The notes below the pieces were generated by a model. The model saw only the letters and a list, made by a program, of their open reading frames with translations. It was not told the DNA's origin and ran no database searches. 64,000 nucleotides of DNA from positions 472,455 to 536,454 of the forward strand of contig JABVXV010000015.1 in NCBI GenBank assembly GCA_013365325.1, read 5' to 3'. The DNA comes from Dipetalonema caudispina (Eukaryota > Nematoda > Chromadorea > Rhabditida > Onchocercidae). The position numbers were made by a program, and so were the translations under genes. Of the stretch, positions 57,719-64,000 are shown in pieces (the stretch's first letter is position 1; every line of letters begins with the position of its first letter).

Positions 57719-60700
57719 ATGGTGAAGTTGTTCGTAGGTGGTTTGCCAGATGGCGTTGATTCAATGCGACTTCGGCAACTTTTTTCTCAATTCGTTGTAG
57801 TTAACGAGTGTGATGTGATCAAGGATTACGCTTTTGTTGTTCGTTATTTAGAAAATTTGATTGCGAAAGATGATTTGATAAGAAAAAAAAATTTGAAACA
57901 AAAAAAGATGAGGTCTCTCGTGAGTGTTTCGAATCTGAGTTGTGAACAATATTTGGGAATATGATAAGTGTGTTTGGTTTAGAAGGGTCATCGTGCGTGC
58001 AAACCTATCATCGAAATTTTATGCGTTTTTAGCATGTACCGGAGGAGTCCGATGCTCGAACAGCTATTGAAAAATTGGACGGCTACATCCTAGAGGGGAA
58101 AGCGATTAATATACGAAGGTTATTTTACGGTCTTTGTTTTTTCCAAGGATCGTTAGGGTCAGCCATTCAATAAAATGCTCCCTTTTCATAATGAAATTAT
58201 ACAACAGATGTGATTATTTATGAACTTTCAGAAAACACTCTGCAATACAAAGTGTAAAATCGTCTCATCTAATTTGGTTAATTTTATGTTTTGGTAATTT
58301 GGATTAGGTGGTCTTTGACCAGTATATGCAGGAAATGCAAGAGAGATTGTGAAAACTGCAATAACTAAAAGTAATGGCGTGTCGAATAACTTCTTGTGTT
58401 CGACAGGTAGAAGAGGAAATAATTTATTCACAAGAATTTTTATAGGTCGACGTCGAAGTTACGGAAAGAACCGGGCATGGATAAGCGTTGTTATCGATGT
58501 GGAGCAGTTGACCACAAAACTCCACAATGTCCAAGTGATCCTGCAAATGTTAATTTGAAACGTGCAGCTAATGCAGGCTGTATAGGTGGCCCAGAACAGA
58601 AACGTTTTGTTGGGGATGGAGTGTACGTTTTCTTGAATTTTTTGATGTATTGAAGTTGTTCGATATTCCCAACGGTTTTATCACTATTTATCTATTGACA
58701 TCATATTTTAACCATTCTTAAATTGGTTCTGAGCTGTATGCAAACTGTCGCTCTAGATACTTTTAGTCAAAAGTGGTTAAAAGTGAAAGCTGAAAATGAA
58801 GCAGAGAGAAATCATTTCTTTTGATGCTATTATTAACAGTTCAAATATTCGACAGTTTTCGACTTCTTTACAGCGTTGCTGGAGAATCTCCATCTTATGC
58901 ACCAGGACATGACGCTAGTGCACCCGGTGCATTTGCATATGCTGCAGGTTCGGGTGCTCCTGGAGCGCGGATTGATCCAGACCCTGAATTACCACGGCCC
59001 TTGGACAGGTAAAATTCTGTTTTTGCTTTAAAAAGATCTTTGAAACATGTCTTTCTTCTGTGGACTGAGTTCAAGAACATATTTTTTAAATTAAACTCGA
59101 TTATGAGTTTCTCTAACTGACTTCTAAAAGATCACACTTTTGTTTATCCACCCAATGTTCTGGATTGTCTGATGCTGGCCTTATTCTTTCTAATAGAACG
59201 ATTACATCGTACACACGGTGCTACAACCCGTCTTTTTTGGGTTGTTGCATAATTATAGCTTATCGTCACCTTCTAGATTTTCCGTACTGTTTTCTACCGT
59301 TATTAATTTTAAAATTGAAGTTTTCGATTTTGCCTTTTATTCATTTAAAGAAATATTTTTCAGTGACTTGTTTCCATTATATGAGCAGTACATCGAGTCG
59401 CGAACGAAATATTTCTATTTTCGAGATCGATTGACGAAGGAAGTGAAAGCTCGAGCCCATGCACTACCGTCAATATCAGTTGCACCGCTCCAGGCTCCAT
59501 ATGCTACCAACAATGTTTACAGCACTCCCCCGCCAACGGCTCTACAGTATACCGTGCAACAGTTCTGTCCAAATTTTTCACATTTTCCATAAAATTTTGT
59601 AGTTACTTCGAAGCAGTGAATTAGAGTTAGGAGCGTTTCACATTGATTTAAGTACACTAGAAACGTTTCGCAGACGCACAGTTAATTTGTGGTTGAACAA
59701 TATTCGTTTATATTTCAACTCAACCACAATGTAGTGATACAATACTATTAGATTGTATGCAGAGCCTGACCGAACTGACAGCTTGTGCAAAAAAGTAAGG
59801 GAGCAGCTCCATTAAAGGCTTTGTTATCCTTGATAAGGTTCGATTATGTAAATATGAGTGTACTGGGAATTGTTTTTTCTATGCCTGAGAAATTAGACTT
59901 TAAAACTTTCTGCACTCCAACGAAACTATTCCTGTCATCATTTTTTGGTTAGTTGAATAATGGTTGATATATACAGGTCAAATATTAAGTCTAGAAATTT
60001 CCAACATTTCATGTGCTTATCTATAAGTAAGTTAAACGTCAAGTTTCATTAACTTGCTAAGCACATCGAGAATTCAGCTTCCAGCGTTTTTGCTAATTTC
60101 ATGTTTATTTTCCGTCATCAGGTGGTTTTTATTATCATCGCCGCGAAATTTCTTCAGTTCATTAACTAGGTTGTATGATATAGGTTTTTATGTTAGTCAC
60201 AATAACCTCCTCTCCTTATTTCAAAGAGTCAACAAGAACCATTCGAAGAAGCACATCTCATGAGGGTGCTTATATTTTATAGAATGTTGGTGAAAGTGGA
60301 ATTTTGGGGAATAGTTAGTTCTCAGTTAAGACTTACCAGTTCTATTAAATTATTAACTACTTGACTGAGCTTGCGAAAATATTAGATTATTTTCTATTAC
60401 GACGAAGTGTAATACTACGCGTAAAGGCTAATAATATTCATGGCGAATTTTTTGATTACTACTGACTTACATAACTTTGTCGTGAGTCGAAAGTTATCTG
60501 TATACTTTCGAATTCATACAAATTGACGTATTCGACGTGGTCACACTCTGTGACACAGGCTTTCATCCCAAAAACATGTATTTGGCGTTGCGCTTAAACG
60601 TTTGCAAACGATTTTTCGCAGTTGTATCGGCGCCATAAAATTCTCATCTTAATTCATGGCAGGTCTCATTTCTTTTTCAAAATTTCAGGAATTCATCTCT

Positions 60701-60842
60701 AGGATCAACTTCAGCGGCAACAGTGACTTATCCTTCGACAACAGGAGCATCACATTTTTATGCTAATGCAGTGAATACCAGTACTACAGGACCAGCTTAC
60801 CCTACTGCACTACCTCTTTCTCAACCAACTCGTTTATATTAA
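57719..60842 (+). CDS. LARK/RBM4-like RNA-binding protein with RRM and CCHC knuckle
   Basis: Six exons: 57719-57838, 58033-58118, 58446-58622, 58874-59008, 59364-59546, 60689-60842. They give 284 residues in frame. The single RRM opens at once with MVKLFVGGLPDGVD (RNP2 LFVGGL) and carries VNECDVIKDYAFVHV (RNP1-like). It is followed by RSTSKLRKEPGMDKR and one zinc knuckle, CYRCGAVDHKTPQC (C-X2-C-X4-H-X4-C). This linker-plus-knuckle arrangement is the one seen after RRM2 of RBM4/LARK. The rest is Ala/Gly/Pro-rich, then YEQYIESRTKYFYFRDRLTK and a Ser/Thr/Pro-rich end. Family knowledge: LARK/RBM4 proteins regulate splicing and translation. Those proteins have two RRMs and this one has one, so orthology is not secure. 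The start follows the acceptor at 57708. The donor of exon 5 (gtatac at 59547) is chosen to keep frame. Confidence 0.85.
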
Positions 60843-62144
60843 CCAGTATCAAATTGAAATGGTTTAACTGGTGGTGCAGATATGTTTTTTTTTTTTTTGA
60901 TTTTTTCACATTGTCAATTTTGGAAAGTATCAAGTTTTACGTAGTTTTTCGTTATTTTATCATTACAAGGGGTTTAATAGGTTAAGGCAGGCGACATCAT
61001 GACATGTTGCATTATTAAAATGTATTTTTCGCTTTGTTTATTGGTTCATAATTTTTGTTTTAGATTATACAGATAGATTTCTTTCCTTTTATTCTTTGTT
61101 CCACTTGTCTCAGTGTTTAGCAAGTGCGTTTTAACAGTTGAAATTGTTGTTAGGGTATATTGTGGATTTTGCGTGAATGAAGACTTTTACAGATGACTTG
61201 TCACTGATTAAATGTATCATGTTAGTATGAAATTCGCTGATTTTCTGGAAAAAGTTCTCATATAGCGGATAGTTGAGTAACCATCCATCATTTATTATAC
61301 GGAAAATCTCTATTCTGAAATATATGAAGCTTGACGTGACTTCGAAATGTTTTAGAATATAGATTTTTCACATAAATTATCTATGTGGTGGTAATTTTAA
61401 ATTTGTATGAGTTTGTGCTTATCATACAGCCTATTTTTTTTTTTTAATCTTTAGAATCTTGTTCAGCTGTTCATATGATTATGTTTTAACTTTCTCTGTT
61501 TTCGTCATTGAATGATACCTTGTTTTGGTTTAGAATTGCTGGGAAAGGTTTGAAATTTCATTGCAGGACTTGAGGTAGAAAGGATGTAACTCACTGGTTG
61601 TATCAGTCCCACCTAGATTTGCCCTTGCCTGCAGGTAAAAGCGATTCCAAATTTCTGAAATTAAGATTTTTACTGTCATTACGACTATACCTTTTCCCAT
61701 CGTTTTTGTGGAAATCGAAAAGTAATATCAATTAGAAAGTGGGACAACACCATCTGATTTTTCGGACCTTTTAAAGATGAAGTTTCTATGTGTTCCCAGA
61801 CTTTGTGGCGTTTTTCTCAGTATTGCAGACTTTGCAGATTTCATTTCATTTTATGTTGAGTTTTGAAAATTCTCTATATACTGAACCACTACTCTTGTAT
61901 TTTTGTAGTTTTGATAATAGTAAATTACTTCGAAATTTGTCAGTCTGATCGAATCATTCGGAAACAATTTTCATGAAAAATTGTAGTATATGAAGAACTT
62001 TGGAAGTGCGGAATTAACTTATAACATCAGTTAAATACATGCGAAGATGATAGAAGTTTCAAAGTACGTGGTTTGGTACTATTTTTGAGCCCTTGACTGG
62101 ATTTCGTTAACAGGTATTGATGAAAGTGAGAGGCAATTGTAGAT
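60843..62144. other. 3' UTR and intergenic stretch
   Basis: No gene recognised. The first part is likely the 3' UTR of the RRM gene. T tracts lie near 60889 and 61434. An acceptor-like ttgtag ends at 62140, four bases before the candidate exon below. Confidence 0.4.
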
Positions 62145-62217
62145 ATGATGAAAATATCTCAACTAAGGGGACTTGGTCATTGTTTTATTACGTGTTCGTT
62201 GAAGAAACGATTCGCAA
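62145..62217 (+). CDS. Candidate first exon, possible mitochondrial presequence
   Basis: An ATG at 62145, four bases after an acceptor-like ttgtag, opens a 24-codon stretch (MMKISQLRGLGHCFITCSLK, then KRFA) that meets a good donor (gtaaga) at 62218. The composition (Lys/Arg with Ser and hydrophobics, no acids) fits a mitochondrial targeting peptide or a signal anchor. I found no following exon before the window edge, and a retroelement lies downstream. It could be the 5' exon of a gene that extends past 64000, or chance. Confidence 0.3.
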
Positions 62218-63091
62218 GTAAGAGTTCGAGCATTAATATCGATAACAGGAATGAATTTTTACTTCTCCTGCTTAATTTTTCCTTATGGCATTTGGAGTAT
62301 TGCGGGAGTTACCGAATTTATGTGCTTTCCATGCAAATATCCATGTCTTTGATTGGAAAAAGAAGACATAATTTTGAGACATGTAGTGAAAGTTGATTTA
62401 TTTTCTGGCTGATTTCTGATTTGTGTTGGTACAGAGAATCGAACCAGTAATTTATTTCTGAGATATATTATTAACAGTAGAATTTAGTCAGAATAACAAG
62501 TAAATTGAATTTGAGAGAATCGATCCAATAGCGACTGCTCGGGGTCAATCCAATTATGATATCTGTTCCAGGTCCGGAGGTAGATCGGTTAAATAGGTGA
62601 ATAAGTTATTGGAAGTGGTGTACAGGAAGCATTGTTTTAACCCTGGCGTAAGCATATGACACAAAAGACAATGTTTTACAATCTTAGTTTAAGCATATGA
62701 AACAAAGGATATACGTTATTGAAAACATGTAAACAGAGGACAGTACATTGTTTGGATTTGAATTTGACCTTTCCTAACCACAAACAACAAAGACGTATTG
62801 TGTTAATCTCTCATCTTAGACGAGGATAAGTTAAAGGATTTCTGTTAACAATGAAATGAATCGGTTCATTACTAAACAAAACATTAATTACTTTAATTAC
62901 AAGAGATATATTATTCCATCCTTCGTGAAAGTTATTCGAATAACTTTCGCGACATTCCCAACGGAAGGACATAAAGATTTTATAGAGTTAACAATAGTTA
63001 AATAGAGAGTATATTACTGTTTTCCATAATAGCTACTTGAGTTGATGCTAAGAGAATCAATGACATTAAAATTAAACAATTTATCACTGAC
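62218..63091. other. Spacer holding a palindrome and possibly the retroelement's 3' flank
   Basis: No coding sequence recognised. It follows the C-terminal end of the minus-strand retroelement frame, so a 3' untranslated region or LTR of that element could lie here. I cannot delimit one without a second copy. It contains the palindrome at 62927-62948. Confidence 0.35.
62927..62948. repeat. 22-base perfect palindrome
   Basis: The sequence reads the same on both strands: GAAAGTTATTC followed by its reverse complement GAATAACTTTC. One mismatch outward (62926/62949) is followed by two more matching pairs. It lies just beyond the coding end of the BEL/Pao relic. Confidence 0.9.
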
Positions 63092-64000
63092 TTAGATCGT
63101 TGGCGTTAGACTTCGCTTCTGTATAGCACTTCTGGTTCTTCTCGCGATAGGTCCTTGCGGTTCTGATTCTTGAATTGGTTTTTCCATGGTTGATGATTGA
63201 AATTTTGAATTTCCATTATCATTGACTTCGAGGGGGTATAGTATGTTCACAGGCCGATTAAGCAATTTTCCATGTGGCATTTCTATTACAGCATTTCTTA
63301 CTTCCCCATCTTTCCCTCTATTAATTTCCTTTATCTTTGCGATTTTCCAAATACCACGGGGAATCTCTGGTTCGTTAACTAGTACAATTTCTTGCTCAAT
63401 GGAGATGCGTCGGTAAACACATGGATTTCTAATTGTTGTAATTGTGCAAGATCGATTGCCATGCGTGGAATCTCCATAACTTGCGTTGGCCATTGACGTG
63501 TAAGGATTATCCATGTTTCAATATCCTCGTCCTCCAATGACTGATTCCAGGATATCTTCTTTTTCCACAGATTTTGTAAAAATAATTTGAACATTAACAT
63601 TGATGGAATTAAGAATCTTAGAGGATCGTATTGCGAGGCAACAAATTGTAATATTGTTCTTTTCGTTGGAATTCGGTTGTCCCATGGTCTCAGATTTACT
63701 TCATAAGATTTTTAGTCGGATTCTAATTGATACCAAGAATTTTCTTTGTTTGATTTACCTTTGCTCATGCTGAGTTCGCTTGCTCGAAATAAAATGGGAA
63801 ATTTAATCAGTTTGATGTAATCAATTACGAACTTTAAATATTGCGCTTCTACAACTTGGTCACTGTTTAGTCAAATCATTATTTGCGGAGTGACCTTTTT
63901 CGGATTCCTTAGAATGATCTTCTTCTCCTTCTGCCTTTGAACTTTTTGTTTCTAATTACTACCATCTTTTAGCTCATCAGCAGTGTTAATATTGTCAATT
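63092..64000 (-). mobile_element. Decayed, internally deleted BEL/Pao LTR retrotransposon (pol fragment)
   Basis: Read on the minus strand from the window edge, the fragment shows Pao-type reverse transcriptase C-terminal sequence ([20 protein letters not shown] near 63615-63690, then [10 protein letters not shown]). An RNase H start follows ([10 protein letters not shown] near 63402-63435), then directly the C-terminal pol domain typical of BEL/Pao elements ([20 protein letters not shown], near 63310-63370, and RPVNILYPLEV), ending with a stop at 63092. The frame changes close to 63400, where most of RNase H and all of integrase are missing. An in-frame stop lies near 63713. Upstream parts (gag, protease, RT core, 5' LTR) are outside the window or unrecognisable. 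The copy is therefore not functional. It is at least 0.9 kb and continues past 64000. Confidence 0.85.

Noticed and set aside
58821..59080. Frames on both strands around the Ala/Gly/Pro-rich exon
   Set aside because: The plus-strand exon 58874-59008 is in frame with the RRM gene. The minus-strand frame mirrors its GC-rich codons.
62430..62510. tRNA B-box-like sequence on the minus strand (ggttcgattct)
   Set aside because: The upstream sequence cannot form an acceptor or anticodon stem.

Overview
This window comes from an AT-rich eukaryotic chromosome. Every recognisable gene is broken into many short exons by small introns with GT..AG ends. Several coding starts sit 0 to 15 bases downstream of a strong T-rich AG acceptor that has no visible coding exon before it, as expected for spliced-leader trans-splicing. 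With the protein similarities and a BEL/Pao retroelement, this points to a chromadorean nematode, probably a spirurid or filarial worm. The species assignment is inference. The proteins were rebuilt by hand from splice sites and recall of animal families; no database search was made.

Layout, left to right. Plus strand: a p24/TMED cargo receptor of the TMED4/9 class (1804-3237); a membrane-anchored RDH-like short-chain dehydrogenase (4577-7819); dihydrolipoamide succinyltransferase, the E2 of 2-oxoglutarate dehydrogenase (9915-13961); a TREX-like DEDDh 3'-5' exonuclease with large insertions (15241-18333); an Sds3/BRMS1-family chromatin repressor (21261-23443); the NatC auxiliary subunit NAA35 (25517-32212); mitochondrial ribosomal protein uS2m (33911-35764). 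Minus strand: one very large gene, 51 exons and 2,179 codons, for the bridge-like lipid transfer protein BLTP2 (KIAA0100/Hobbit), 54117 down to 36048, ending tail to tail with MRPS2. Plus strand again: DPY-30 (55819-57030) and a LARK/RBM4-like RRM plus CCHC-knuckle protein (57719-60842). The right edge holds a decayed, internally deleted BEL/Pao retrotransposon on the minus strand (63092-64000).

The genes are housekeeping functions and do not form one pathway. Two serve mitochondria (DLST, MRPS2), two the secretory system and membrane contacts (TMED, BLTP2), two chromatin (Sds3-like, DPY-30), and others act in RNA binding, N-terminal acetylation and nucleic-acid turnover. I found no CRISPR array, prokaryote-type operon, tRNA, rRNA or obviously new biological system. 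The points worth a second look are gene-structure oddities: a DLST exon whose splice acceptor reads AT instead of AG, a 35-base tandem duplication across a BLTP2 acceptor, two GC-AG introns in BLTP2, large insertions in the exonuclease, and an SDR lacking its usual NNAG motif.
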